The translations under genes were made by a program, and so were the position numbers. Below, piece by piece: positions 16,456 through 26,892 of a stretch of 64,000 nucleotides of DNA; position 1 is the first letter of the stretch, and each line of letters begins with the position of its first letter. The notes under the pieces are model-generated. The model ran no database searches and was not told the DNA's origin. It saw only the letters and a program-made list of their open reading frames with translations. Source of the DNA: JAJRVM01 sp963700515 (lineage in GTDB: Bacteria > Planctomycetota > Planctomycetia > Pirellulales > Pirellulaceae); the NCBI GenBank assembly GCA_963700515.1, contig CAVOXY010000013.1, positions 242,082-306,081 on the forward strand, written 5' to 3'.

Positions 16456-17822
16456 TCATCCGCGCCGTCCTCGGCCATCCACTTCGGGTGATTCGATCTG
16501 AAGCGTGTTGATCTTCCGATAGAGCGTGCTGACGTTGATGCCCAGGTCTTTCGCCGCACCCTTTCGATTACCTTTGCGACGCTGGAGTGCTTCGCAGATC
16601 AAGTATCTTTCCATCGCCTGAAGGCTCATGTTCGGCGGCTTGCCGAGGCCGGCGGTCACGGCTGGCCGCAGTTCCGGCGGCAAGTGATTCAGTTCGATGA
16701 CGCCACCGCGGCAGAGGACGAAGGCTTGCTCGATGATGTTCTCCAATTCACGGACATTTCCCGGATAGTCGTGTTCCATCAGCCGCGCCATGACCTCATC
16801 GGAGACACCCGCGATGTCCTTGTCCTGCAAGTGGTTGAACTTCGCGATCAAGTGGTTGACCAGCAGGGGCATGTCTTCGCGCCGCTGCTGCAGGCTGGGC
16901 AGTTTCAGATGGATGACTCGAATGCGATAGTACAGATCGTGGCGGAACGTGCCGGTCTGGACCAACTCAGCCAAGTCCTTGTTGGTGGCGGCCAGTACGC
17001 GGACATCCACGGGAATCCCGCGGACGCCTCCCAAGGGCTCGATGATCCGCTCCTGGAGCACCCGTAACAAGCGGACCTGCATCGCCGGCGAGATGTCGCC
17101 GATTTCATCCAGAAAGATCGTGCCGCCATCGGCCAGCGCGAACCGTCCGGGCTTGTCCCGCTTGGCGTCGGTAAACGCCCCCGCTTTGTGCCCGAACAGC
17201 TCGCTCTCCAGCAGCGTATCCGGCAGCGCCGCGCAGTTGACGGCCACAAATCGTTTCCGCTTGCGAGGCGACAGGTTGTGAATGGCGCGGGCGAACAGTT
17301 CCTTGCCGGTGCCGCTGGGTCCCTCGATCAGCACCGTGCTGCTGCTGGCCGCAGATCTGCGGCAGGATTTCGAACAGCCGCATCATGGCCGGACTTCGGC
17401 CAATGATGTCTTCGAAGGTGTACTTGGCCTGCAGTTCCTTCTGGAGTTGCTCGACCTGGGTCAGGTCCTGAAACGTCTCGACTCCGCCCACCACCGCTCC
17501 TGCATCATCCTGCAGAAGCGCCGTGGAGATCCGGATCGGCACTCGCTGACCTTGCTGGTTGACGATATGGGCCGTGGCGTTGACGACGGGTCGACCGCTG
17601 GCCATCGTCCGCCGCAGGGCGCAGTTTCGTCTCGCAGATGTTGGCCCGGAAGACGTCGCAGCAGGGACTGCCGATCGCGAGTTCTCGCGACACTCCCGTA
17701 ATCCGCTCGGCGGCCTTGTTGAAGGCCGTGATCCGCCAGTCCAGATCGACGGTGAAGACACCTTCGTTGACCGAATCGAGAATGGTGACTTCGCGTTGCC
17801 TCAATTCCTCGGAACCGTCCAT
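16456..17822 (-). CDS. Sigma-54-dependent activator, PAS-AAA+-HTH (two frameshifts)
   Basis: Three frames combine into one NtrC-class protein of about 455 residues. An N-terminal PAS domain (ILDSVNEGVFTVDLDWRITA, NKAAERITG, then IVNQQGQRVPIRIS, GGVETFQDLT) leads to the AAA+ domain: GPSGTGKELFARA (Walker A), GTIFLDEIGD (Walker B), and GAFTDAKRDKPG in place of the usual GAFTGA loop that contacts sigma-54. A C-terminal Fis-like HTH follows (GNRKGAAKDLGINVSTLYRK). Breaks are near 17630 and 17345. ATG 17822 has AGGAGTGG 8 bases upstream. No receiver domain is present, so the PAS domain is the likely redox or ligand sensor. It is the presumed regulator of the operon downstream. Confidence 0.9.
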
Positions 17823-17869
17823 TATGCACCACTCCTGACATGCTTATTTGCCCTTCAGACTACTGCATA

Positions 17870-17884
17870 ATCGTGCATATTGCC
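17870..17884. promoter_or_regulatory. Candidate activator site, copy upstream of activator gene
   Basis: ATCGTGCATATTGC lies about 50 bases before the activator start, inside a doublet of TGCATAAT/TGCATATT. It resembles the motif at 16171-16185 and could be an autoregulatory site. Confidence 0.4.
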
Positions 17885-18063
17885 ACGCATCGACAGGTTT
17901 TTATCGTGCAAAATACCCGGCTGCGAGGTACGGCATTTCCTGCCTCCCAGACGCCGACTGCGGCTCGACGGTCGACCGTTGTGCGGGCCAGGGAAATCCC
18001 CCCCACCGCGGTATTACCGTTCCGGAAGAGGGCAATTGGCCTAGCTGACCGCAGAACTGCTGC

Positions 18064-18069
18064 TATAAT
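18064..18069 (+). promoter_or_regulatory. Candidate -10 element for RRM gene
   Basis: A perfect TATAAT occurs in GC-rich DNA 320 bases before the RNA-binding protein gene. No good -35 is present at 16-18 bases, so the assignment is weak. If real, it gives a leader of about 315 bases, in keeping with long leaders on cold-shock-type RNA-binding protein genes. The 569-bp interval 17823-18391 otherwise shows no gene. Confidence 0.35.
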
Positions 18070-18391
18070 TAGCGGTCCCCTTGGGTTGTAGGCCTGCGGG
18101 GAAAATGAAGAGAGCACGCGCGAGTGCCGCATCGCTCGACTGATCCGTCGGGTCTTCTGCTTTGAGTCATCCGTTCTCACTGCGTTCAAGATCTCAGACT
18201 GGCACTGTTCGAGAACCGCGACCGGTCAGCCCCGGTTGGGGTCTACCGCAAGGTCGTTGGGAAGCTGATCGGGATTTTCATCCAGACGCTGCTGGCCTGC
18301 TTGAGCTGAGTTCGCTTCGAAATTGGGACCGCCCTCGAGTGGTCGTTAGAGCTGTGTTTTTCAGAGCCGTTGTGGCTCGCAAGGGATGACG

Positions 18392-18696
18392 ATGAGCAAG
18401 AATTTGTATGTGGGGAATCTGTCCTTCAAAGTGACTTCGGACTCGCTGCGCGATTTGTTTGAGCAGTACGGCACGGTCACATCCGCTTCGGTGGTCATGG
18501 ACCGCGACACCGGCCGTTCGCGCGGTTTCGGTTTTGTGGAGATGGACAGTGGCGGCGAAGCGGCCATCGACGGCTTGAACGGCAGGGACTTTGAAGGTCG
18601 CGACGCTGACGGTCAACGAAGCTCGGCCTCGCACCGAACGGTCTCCGGTCGGGTGGTGGTGGTGGTGGTGGCGGTGGACGTCGCGACCGCTATTAG
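18392..18696 (+). CDS. Glycine-rich RRM RNA-binding protein (two frameshifts)
   Basis: A single RRM starts with KNLYVGNLSFKVTSDSLRDL (RNP2 LYVGNL) and has GRSRGFGFVEM (RNP1). After DFEGR the frame breaks near 18602; the next frame reads TLTVNEARPRTERS, then a second break near 18645 leads to an eight-Gly run and RRDRY before TAG at 18694. The rebuilt length of about 100 residues and the Gly tail match the cyanobacterial/planctomycete Rbp family of cold-induced RNA chaperones. ATG 18392 is preferred, with AAGGG 6 bases upstream; ATG 18386 is also in frame. Confidence 0.85.
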
Positions 18697-18836
18697 ACCT
18701 CGCCGTGATGCGACTTCTTCTGCCGACTTTCGAGCAATCTGATCCTCTCCTTCGGGGGGCCTGCGCCTCGGGCTGCCTGCGCCCGGCGGGGAGTGCACGC
18801 TGCATGATTCGCTACGCGGGATGAGACGGATCTTCC

Positions 18837-18854
18837 AACGGAATGAATTCCGTT
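18837..18854. repeat. Dispersed 18-bp hairpin AACGGAAT-GA-ATTCCGTT, copy 1
   Basis: This perfect 8-bp inverted repeat with a 2-base spacer lies 140 bases after the RRM gene. An identical copy is at 24388-24405, also followed by C/T-TAC. The rest of 18697-19116 shows no gene I recognise. Confidence 0.6.
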
Positions 18855-19116
18855 TTACGTAGGGGGAATCTCGCAACCAACGCTGTGGCCAGATTCTGTC
18901 CATGCGCCTTGCGAATTGACCAGAAACTTCCCAAGCGGCACCCGGCAGCTGGAAAAATGTCGCCACGGGTCCGCAGTGGTTGCAGCATCGCAAATGTGGT
19001 ACATGATTTGCTTGCGGCAATGACTGGCCGTCGCGCGACGCTCCGGCGGTCAGGGTTAGTAAGCGTTCATCGGGACCCGATGGAGCCAACCTCACCGGTG
19101 CCTGACTGCACGTGCC

Positions 19117-21811
19117 GTGGGGGCTAGATCCGATCGGCCGCATGGCAGACGCCCGCGGCACGGGCGACTGCTGTTGGCTGAACCGTATTCCGCGAGCGCG
19201 ATCCTGCAAAGGTACCCTCCCTTGGCTCGCCCAACATCGCATTTCTTCCGGCGATTTTCCGGATGGCTGCTGCTCGGCTTTGCCGTGGCTACTCCCGGCT
19301 TGATTTACTCGGCCTACAGGACCATCCGCAGCAACGCGAACGAAATCGCCGATTGGCTTCCTGCTTCCTACAACGAAACCACTCAGCTCGATTGGTTTCG
19401 CGAGCATTTTCCGGCCGATCAATTTGTGATCATTAGCTGGGACGGCTGTCGATTGGGGGGCGATCCGAGCGAGCCTGGCGCCGAGCCGGATGACCCGCGG
19501 ATTGAGCAATTGGCGGAACTACTGGTCCCTTCCAGTGACGCCACGAGTCGCGACGGGCACAGCCGAGAAGGCTGTGGGCGAGCATCGTGACGTGTCCACT
19601 GAAGTGGTCGAAGCTGCATTCCCGCTCGATCGTGCAGCGGAGCATTTCAAGTCGGTCACCACGGGTCGCCGCTTGCTGAATCGACTTACTTCTCCCGCCA
19701 TCAATCTCCCCTACTCGACCGCGGTGGAGCGACTGCAAGGGTCGTTAATTGGTCGGGACGGGCATCCGAACTTGTATCTTGGTTTCGCTCGCTCGCGAAG
19801 CTTCTTCACAGTTCCGCGGTATTCTCGGACACGCGAACGGCGGGCTCTTTCGCTTTCGCCATGGCGAAGGACTGCTCTGGCAGGCGATGCGGAAATGCGG
19901 CATCGACGTCTCCACGGTCCACCTGGGTGGACCTCCCGTCGACAACGTGGCGATTGATGAGGAAGGCGAGCGGACGATGGTTCGGTTGGCCGTCTTGGCC
20001 TGCCTGCTCGGTTTGGGACTCTCCTGGTGGTCTTTGCGGAGCATCACGTTAACGCTGATTGTGTTCGCGTGTGGCATCCTCAGCGCGGCGGCGGGCCTGG
20101 CCGCGGTGTGGCTGAGTGGCACCACGGCTGATGCCGTCGTTCTGTCGATGCCGACCTTGATCTATATCCTGGCCATCTCCGGCGCCGTGCATCTGATCAA
20201 CTATTACCGCGACGCAATCGATGAAGTGGGAGTCCAAGATGCCCCGCAGCGTGCCATCGCGCATGGCTGGAAACCTGCCTTGCTGTGCAGCGTCACGACG
20301 GCGTTCGGACTGCTATCGCTCTGCACCAGTGACCTGACGCCCGTGCGAAAGTTCGGGATGTTTTCGGCCTTGGCCATGATGCTGATGCTGATCGTGCTGT
20401 TTGTGTTTCTGCCGGCGGCACTGCAGCGGTTTCCACTCCGCGCCGTGTCGCCACGGGCCGAGCCGGCCGAAGATGACTTGGAGAGGCATGTCCCAGCCGG
20501 GTCTGGGGACTTTCTGGGACCATTTTGGCAGTTGGGTCATTCGACATCATGCCAGGGTCTCCATCATCGGCTTCCTGATCATTGGCTCCGTTGGCTGGGG
20601 TGTGACGCGTGTTCACACATCGGTGGATTTGATGAAGTTCTTCCGGGGTCGAGCCAGGATTCTGGAGGACTACGAGTGGCTGGAAGCAAATATCGGCCGC
20701 CTGGTTCCCATGGAGGTCGTGCTTTGCTTCGACCATGACGCGATACGCGGCGAGACACACGCGCCGGCAGACCGCCAACGTCTATCGCTGTTGGAGCGGC
20801 AAGACCTGGTGGCCAAAGTGCAAGGGGCGATCGAAAACAGTTTCGGCCCGGGTGGTACAGGATGTGATTGGCCCGCCACTTTCCGCGGTCTCCTTCCTCC
20901 CCGCACTTCCAGCTAAACAGCGTGGCATGAGCACGATCGTGCGGCGGGCGGTGGCGAATTCCCGCTTGCAGGGGAGTTACGATGCCTTACGCGACAGTGG
21001 CTACCTGCGTGTGGACCCTCAATCCGGTGATGAACTGTGGCGCATCAGTCTGCGCGTAGCAGCCTTTCGAGATGTTGATTACGGGCACTTTGCCGACGAC
21101 GTGCGGGGAGTGGTTGACCCGATTGTCGCTGTTGAAAACGCAGCCGTTCCCCCAGCCGACTCGCGGTTGTCCGCCGTGTACACAGGTGTTATCCCCATTG
21201 TCTATAAGGCTCAACGCGCATTGCTCAACAGTCTTATCAGCAGTACCGTCTGGTCGTTCCTGACCATCACGCCGCTGCTGATGTTCGTCTCACGCGGTTT
21301 TGGAGCCGGCATCGTCGCCATGTTGCCCAACGCGCTGCCGGTGCTCGTGGTGTTCGGCGGCATGGGATGGTTGGGGTTGCCCGTCGATATCGGATCGATG
21401 ATGTCAGCCAGTATTGCCTTGGGGGTCGCTGTTGACGACACGATTCACTACCTGACCTGGTTTCGCGAGGATCTGAACCGCACCGGCAATCGTCACACGG
21501 CCATTCTGGCCGCCTATCGACGCTGTGCAACTCCGACGCTGCAAGCCGGACTGATCAGCGGCCTGGGGCTATCCGTCTTCGTGTTCAGCACGTTCAATCC
21601 CACCAAACAACTCGGGTACCTCATGCTGACCATCCTTCTGGCCGGTGTGATTGCCGAACTCGTGCTGCTCCCGGCGCTGCTCGGGGGACCACTCGGCAAG
21701 GCCTTTCGGCCGTCGCGAAAATATCGCCTGCGGGCCGAGCCGGGTTTGCCTGAGCCAAGACTTGACGCTGCCTCGGCACCAGATACGATCAGTGAGTTGG
21801 AAACTGCCTGA
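19117..21811 (+). CDS. MMPL/RND-superfamily exporter (at least four frameshifts)
   Basis: Segments in different frames assemble into a protein of about 890 residues. The first has a membrane helix and DWFREHFPADQFVIISWDGC. The second half of the first repeat carries a helix bundle: LPTLIYILAISGAVHLINYY is nearly matched (SMPTLIYILAISGAVHLIN), then TTAFGLLSLCTSDLTPVRKF. The second repeat has MLPNALPVLVVFGGMGWLG, SIALGVAVDDTIHYLTWF (the conserved Asp pair), and SGLGLSVFVFSTFNPTKQLG. Breaks are near 19550, 19765, 20510 and 20850. The duplicated permease architecture is that of MMPL exporters of lipids or hydrophobic compounds. The start is uncertain. The hydrolase gene downstream begins 27 bases later. 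Confidence 0.82.
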
Positions 21812-21838
21812 CGAAAACACCCGCCGAGGAGGTAATCG

Positions 21839-22672
21839 GTGAGCAGCACGGCCTTAATCCGTTCTAGTGTAATTGTCGTGGCCTTCCTCTGCTTCAGCAG
21901 TGCACTCGCAGAGGCTCAGGAAGGTACGGTCGCCGAAGTGACCTTTATCGCGACCGCGGATGGCTCTTCGCAGGAATATGTGCTGGTTCTTCCGGTGGCC
22001 TTTCAAAGCGACGTTGCTCATGACGTGCTGATCGCGTTACATGGTCACGGGTCCAACCGCTGGCAGTTTGTGAAAGAACCACGCGATGAGTGCCGTGCCG
22101 CGCGCGACGTGGCCACGAGGCACGGGATGATCTTCGTCTCGCCCGACTACCGTGCTCCGACTTCCTGGATGGGCCCTGCCGCTGAATCCGACCTGGTGCA
22201 AATCATTTCCCTGATCAGGAAACAATTCAAGGTCTTGCGCGTGTTTCTCTGTGGCGGGTCCATGGGGGGAACCGCCAGCTTGTCGTTCGCCGCAATGCAT
22301 CCAGAACTCATCGACGGAGTCGCGTCGATGAACGGCACCGCCAATCTGTTGGAATACGAGAACTTCCAGGACGCGATTCGTGCTTCGTTCGGTGGGACCA
22401 AAGCCGAGGTTCCACTCCAATACAAACAGCGAAGTGCCGAATACTGGCCCGAAAAGCTGACGATGCCCGTCGCCATGACGGCGTCGGGAAAAGACACCAC
22501 GGTCCCGCCACAGAGCGTCGTTCGATTGGCAAAAGTGCTCGAATTGCTCGGCCGCCAGGTACTGCTTGTCTACCGGGAAGACCTCGAGCACGTAACCAGT
22601 TATGACGACGCCGTGGCGATTCTCGAATCCGTCATCTCGCACGCATCGCCGGTCGCCCAGCGAAGTCAGTAG
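21839..22672 (+). CDS. Secreted alpha/beta hydrolase (esterase/PHB depolymerase-like)
   Basis: A signal peptide (VIVVAFLCFSSALAEAQ) precedes an alpha/beta hydrolase fold: oxyanion region LIALHGHGSNRWQF, nucleophile elbow FLCGGSMGGTASLSF (Ser in GGSMGG), likely acid Asp in MTASGKDTTVPP, and likely catalytic His in DLEHVTSYDDA. The chain is complete at 277 residues. GTG 21839 is supported by GAGGAGG 6 bases upstream. The substrate is unknown. It probably shares a transcript with the MMPL exporter. Confidence 0.82.
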   Translation: MSSTALIRSSVIVVAFLCFSSALAEAQEGTVAEVTFIATADGSSQEYVLVLPVAFQSDVAHDVLIALHGHGSNRWQFVKEPRDECRAARDVATRHGMIFVSPDYRAPTSWMGPAAESDLVQIISLIRKQFKVLRVFLCGGSMGGTASLSFAAMHPELIDGVASMNGTANLLEYENFQDAIRASFGGTKAEVPLQYKQRSAEYWPEKLTMPVAMTASGKDTTVPPQSVVRLAKVLELLGRQVLLVYREDLEHVTSYDDAVAILESVISHASPVAQRSQ

Positions 22673-23637
22673 CCAGCGAAATGGCCAATAACTGGTCAAG
22701 TGAAGGACTGTACCGGCCAGAATTTGACCGCTTGCGGCGTCCACCAAATGCCGCAGCGGCACGGTTTTCGCCACCGTCGGGGAGCACTGGCAAGTTCCCC
22801 GAAGATGGTACGCGTTTTGCACGTAGGTTCGGACGTCGTCGGGAATCTGGCGGGTTGCGGCATCGCGACTCCGTGCGTTTGGCCGGAAAACATGTCACAC
22901 ACCGGGGGGTGAGAGGGCTCCAGAAGAAATGGACTGTCTGCAGAGAAAGGCGGCGAATCTTGCTCTGATCAGCCTGCTCGGGCTGACCTGCGGTTCGTGG
23001 CACGCCGATACGGCACTGCTGCTACAGCACTCGCCCTGTCGCTGCACGCTCGCAACGATAGTGCGGTACCGCACACGCAATCCGCCATGCGGTGCGACAC
23101 GGACACGGTCTCACTCCTGCTTCCGCGCGTTCATGCGTGGCCCCGGTTGGGCGGCGGTGGCATCACGTGCGTCGTGACGGTTCCTGGACATCGCTCTGGC
23201 TGTCACTCGAGTTGGCCGGCGTTGGTTGTCGGATACTCGTCGGAGCTTCCTTCTCTCACTGCGCAACACGTTCGGCTCCAAATCTAGGTCGACAGGGCCG
23301 CTCGCCGGACCGGGAAGACGGCTGTGATGCAGTCCGTTCCGTCGGTCGCGAGAACGTGACTCGCAGCAATCGCGTTTCTCGCCACACGTCGACTGACTAT
23401 CCCTCTGTACGCCCCAGAACGTCATTTCCGTGCGCGTTCTCGATCGCATTTCGGACGTGGAGATTTCGTACTTCGGATATTAAGGGCAGCGTCCTTGGCT
23501 CAGCCCTCGATCGCGAGGTTCATGGGTGTTACGCGATTGTCCCTCTCCTACTTGTCACAGGCTCTTTGCTTGTCGGTGCACACTTCGTTCGGTCGACGAG
23601 CAAGCAGGAACACTTCATTTGAGAAAGAAAGTCATTA
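22673..23637. other. Long region without recognisable gene
   Basis: Nearly 1 kb with only short, compositionally implausible open frames on both strands. Given the indel rate elsewhere, a decayed or badly sequenced gene is possible, but no domain motif could be picked out in any frame. No tandem repeat or clear promoter was seen. Confidence 0.4.
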
Positions 23638-24337
23638 TGAGTCAGCGCAAGAAGACGAATCATACTTCGAAAGAACGGTTCTCCAGCGGGTGGGGCACGC
23701 GAAGCGAATTCCGCTTCGGCCGGGATCCCCAATCATGTGGAAGTCGTACTGAGCCGCGTCATTCGGCACATCTCCGCGGAGAATTACCAGAAGGCCCTGG
23801 ATCTACTGCGCAGCGCGGGATCCAACCCCCAGCTTCGCAACGCGTTGGGTGTCTGTTTGCTTCGCTTGGGACGCTTTGATGATGCGATCCGTGTGTTGCG
23901 TGATCTGGCATTGAGTCCCGGTTGCACGTGGGTCCGGCCGGAGGGGCCGACCGTCTATAAGGTCGAATTTTGCCACGGCCCTGTTGTTGGGAGGGCATCC
24001 GGCCGGCTGTCAGGAAATTCTCTCTGAGACAAGGGACGCGACACATCCAGCCGTCCAACGACTGCAAGCTGCGATCAAACGTTGGGAAGCCGGACTGCCG
24101 CTGCGGAAGAGATTGCTGTGGCGTTTCGGTCGGATTGAACCGAGCAATTGCCCGGTGACCCTCGACTTTCCGGCCGGTGACTTCGATGTGGTTGTGACGT
24201 CTCCTCGAGACTCCCATCGGTACGTCGCAGGTCTCCGCATCACAGGCAACGGCTCTGTAGGATGGCGGCAGGCCGCGAGATGGTTTGAGTGTTCGTTGGT
24301 AACGTGCGCGCCGTGCGGTGCGCAGCATGGGATATGA
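23638..24337 (+). CDS. Small tetratricopeptide-repeat protein (at least two frameshifts)
   Basis: Three frames give one protein: an N-terminal MSQRKKTNHTSKERF, then VVLSRVIRHISAENYQKALD, NPQLRNALGVCLLRLGRFDD and AIRVLRDLALSPGCTWVRPE (TPR-like helices), then LLGGHPAGCQEILSE, AIKRWEAGLPLRKRLLWRFG and CPVTLDFPAGDF. This order matches a planctomycete family of roughly 180-residue TPR proteins. Breaks are near 23690 and 23965. The real stop may be earlier than 24337, because sequence after DFPAGDF looks less conserved. Role unknown; likely protein-protein contact. Confidence 0.6.
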
Positions 24338-24387
24338 TGGGGTCGTGTGCAACGTCGAGGAAGTGGGGGGGCCATGGGAGGTGCGCA

Positions 24388-24405
24388 AACGGAATGAATT
24401 CCGTT
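24388..24405. repeat. Dispersed 18-bp hairpin AACGGAAT-GA-ATTCCGTT, copy 2
   Basis: Identical to the 18837-18854 copy. It sits between the convergent ends of the TPR gene and the permease gene, where it could serve as a bidirectional terminator. Confidence 0.6.
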
Positions 24406-24410
24406 CTACA

Positions 24411-26614
24411 CTAGGACTCCAGGGACATGCCCCCGATACTGTCGACGAACACGACGCGGGGCAGACGACCTGCCAGAAATTCCATGCGTTGGAAAAACTG
24501 TTCCTCATCGCCTTCCGCGGGAGCCTCGAAGCCGAGGAGCACAAGGGCTGCCTGAGCGGAAGTTCGCTGGATCGCGGCGGGAGCATCGGTGGCCACAACC
24601 ACTTCCGGCGTGGCGCGAATCCTGGACTCTTTCAATCAGTTGCTGGAGATGTTCGCGGACCGTCTCACGCCCCGCCTCCTTCTCGACGACGCGGAGCAGT
24701 CGAACGGGACGCGACCGCCACTCGTTGTTCTTCGTCAGCAGGTAGGCCAGCAGCAGCATCAGTTCGCCGTTCTCGTGACCGCGCCACCACACGTCAACGG
24801 TGCCAGGTGGCGTGATCCAGGGATCGTCCGCCTCCTCGGGAATCCGCACCGCAATGATACTCAGGTTCAGCGCCGCCACGGTCCGCAAAGTCGCACCGAA
24901 CGCGCCGGCGCGCTGAGGATCGCTCGGCCAGCCCAGCAGCAAGGTATTGGGCCGCAGCGATCCGAGTCCCTGGCATTGCGCCAGCGACTCGATTCCGTCT
25001 GACAGATAGGGGGCGACCACGATGGCGGGAAAGGCGGCCAGTCCTTGTTCGCGGATGAAGCTGTGAAGGATTCGCTCCTGGTTCGTGCGTCGTTCCAGTC
25101 GGTTCTCGATCTCGCCCTGGATGACCTGTCCCAGCGTCAGGATCCCGTGTCCCGACGTGAACCAATGGCCGTAGATGGCCAGGTGCGGTCGATCCCAACC
25201 GGCACCGCTGAGAGCCAGAATGATGGGACGCCAATTCTTGGGGTGGTGCAATTCCTCTTCCAATCGCAAGAGGTTCTGACGAGTCCGTTCGAACAGCAGT
25301 CCGCTGTGCACGTCACCCCACCGCGCTTCCACTTCCTTGCGGCCGATCCACCAGTGCAACAGGCCCATCACCAGCATCGAGGCGAGCAGCCCATTTCCAA
25401 TCGATCAAGAACATGGCCGCCAGACAACCAATCGCCCCGGCCAACGATGTCGTCCAATGGCAGAAGCGAAACCGCGGCCGGTAACTCGGATTCTTCGTGA
25501 TCGATTCGTAGAAAGTCGCCAGGTTGAGCAGTCCGTAGGTGATCAGGAAGAACATCGTGATGAGCGGAGCGATGGTATTCAGATCAGCGCTGACGATGCA
25601 AACTTGCGCAATCACGAATGTGACCACAATGGCTCGACGTGGTTCGTGTCTCAACCCACTCCCGACGGCGAAGATACGTAAGGAAGGAAACACATTGTCG
25701 CGGGCAAAAGCCTGCAAGATCCGCGGTGCTCCCATCATGCTCCCTAACGCGGAAGAGAGGGTCGCCGCGAACACGCCCAGAGTGATGAAGACCGGCCAGC
25801 GGGAAATCTCCGACATCACCAGATTGTCACTGGTCAGCTGCGCTGAGTCTCTGGATCCGGCCAGCAGAACCGCCTGGCTCAGGTAAATCACTGCCGTCAC
25901 ACCCACAGCAGCCAACGTACCGCGCGGGATCGAGCGCGCCGGATCGCGCAGGTCTCCCGACATATTCGCGCCAGCCATGATGCCCGTCACCGCGGGAAAG
26001 AAGAGTGCGAAGACGGTAAAGAAGTTCTCCCCCGCCGAGAAATGGGGCCCGGCATTCGCCCACAATGTACTCGCATCCAGCGCCGGTATGGCACCGGCGT
26101 AGAACGATACCAACGACATGCCCAACAGGGCCAGAATGGCGTATTGGATCTTGATGGCCCAGCTGGCACCAATATAGACGCAGACAAAAACCACCACGTT
26201 CGTGATGGTTGCCACGGTGGTTGGCGAGTATTTGCCCGGCGGCAGAACGGCGATGGCCGCCTCGGCGAAGCCGATCACGTACAGCGCGACCGAGATGGCC
26301 TGCGCCAGAAAGAACACCAAGCCGATCGCTCCGCCAAATTCGACACCCAGACTGCGACTGATCAGAAAATAGGCCCCGCCCCCTTTGACCTGCGTGTTGG
26401 TCGCGATGGCGGCGAGCGACAAGCTGGTCATGGTGGTGATGACTTTGGCGGCGATCACAATGATCAGCCCGTACCAAAGTCCCGCCTGGCCGACCACATA
26501 GCCGAACCGCAGGAACATGATCACGCCCAGAATCGTCAGGGTGCAAGGCGTGAATACCCCGGCCAGCGTGCCAAATCCCGTCTTCTCCGTGTCGCGGTCA
26601 CCTGCACTGTTCAC
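24411..26614 (-). CDS. APC/SLC12-like permease with C-terminal regulatory domain (two frameshifts)
   Basis: The first 400 residues form a 12-helix APC permease: GVFTPCTLTILGVIMFLRFG, VKGGGAYFLISRSLG, FFPAVTGIMAGANMSGDLRD, then SSALGSMMGAPRILQAFARD. This last motif and the PAVTGIMAGANMSG motif are typical of cation-chloride cotransporter (SLC12) relatives, not of amino-acid permeases proper. The remaining part, read in two more frames, is the soluble SLC12-type C-terminal domain (NWRPIILALSGAGWDRPHLA, NNEWRSRPVRLLRVVE, ATPEVVVATDAPAAIQRTSA). Breaks are near 25385 and 24625. The start is GTG 26614, without a clear ribosome site. Inner membrane; predicted ion-coupled transport. Confidence 0.87.
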
Positions 26615-26856
26615 TTTGACACTCGGCTACACGTTTCCCAGACGGTCGCCCCACACATTGCTGATCGACCGCGACTCTGGCCAATTCATCCGTGCGGAGA
26701 ATTTACACACAATTCCGGTGCACTGTAAAGTATCGGTGGCGTAATTTGCACGGGGGGGGCAATAATCCCAACGCCCACAACTCCCCGAATCATGCAAGCC
26801 GATTTAGAATGGCGGTTCCTGGTTACCCCGTTTGACCCTCCAATCGAGGTGCTCCC

Positions 26857-26892
26857 TACCGTGACTGAAGTGACTACCGTGACTGAAGTGAC
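26857..26892 (+). repeat. Perfect tandem 18-bp duplication at nitrilase start
   Basis: TACCGTGACTGAAGTGAC occurs twice head to tail. Each unit itself contains two GTGACT cores. It supplies several in-frame GTG codons in front of the nitrilase coding sequence. Confidence 0.8.

Noticed and set aside
16456..17822. Programmed frameshifting in the sigma-54 activator
   Set aside because: Breaks occur at unrelated sequences and the same kind of break affects about twenty genes, so consensus error is the simpler explanation.
18660..18690. Val/Trp-rich tail of the RRM protein
   Set aside because: The run of Val or Trp is the GGT repeat read in the wrong frame; the correct frame gives a Gly tail and a normal stop.
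23092..23622. 176-aa plus-strand frame in the 1-kb gap
   Set aside because: No ribosome site, no motif, implausible composition (rich in Arg, Ser, Cys); not supported as a gene.
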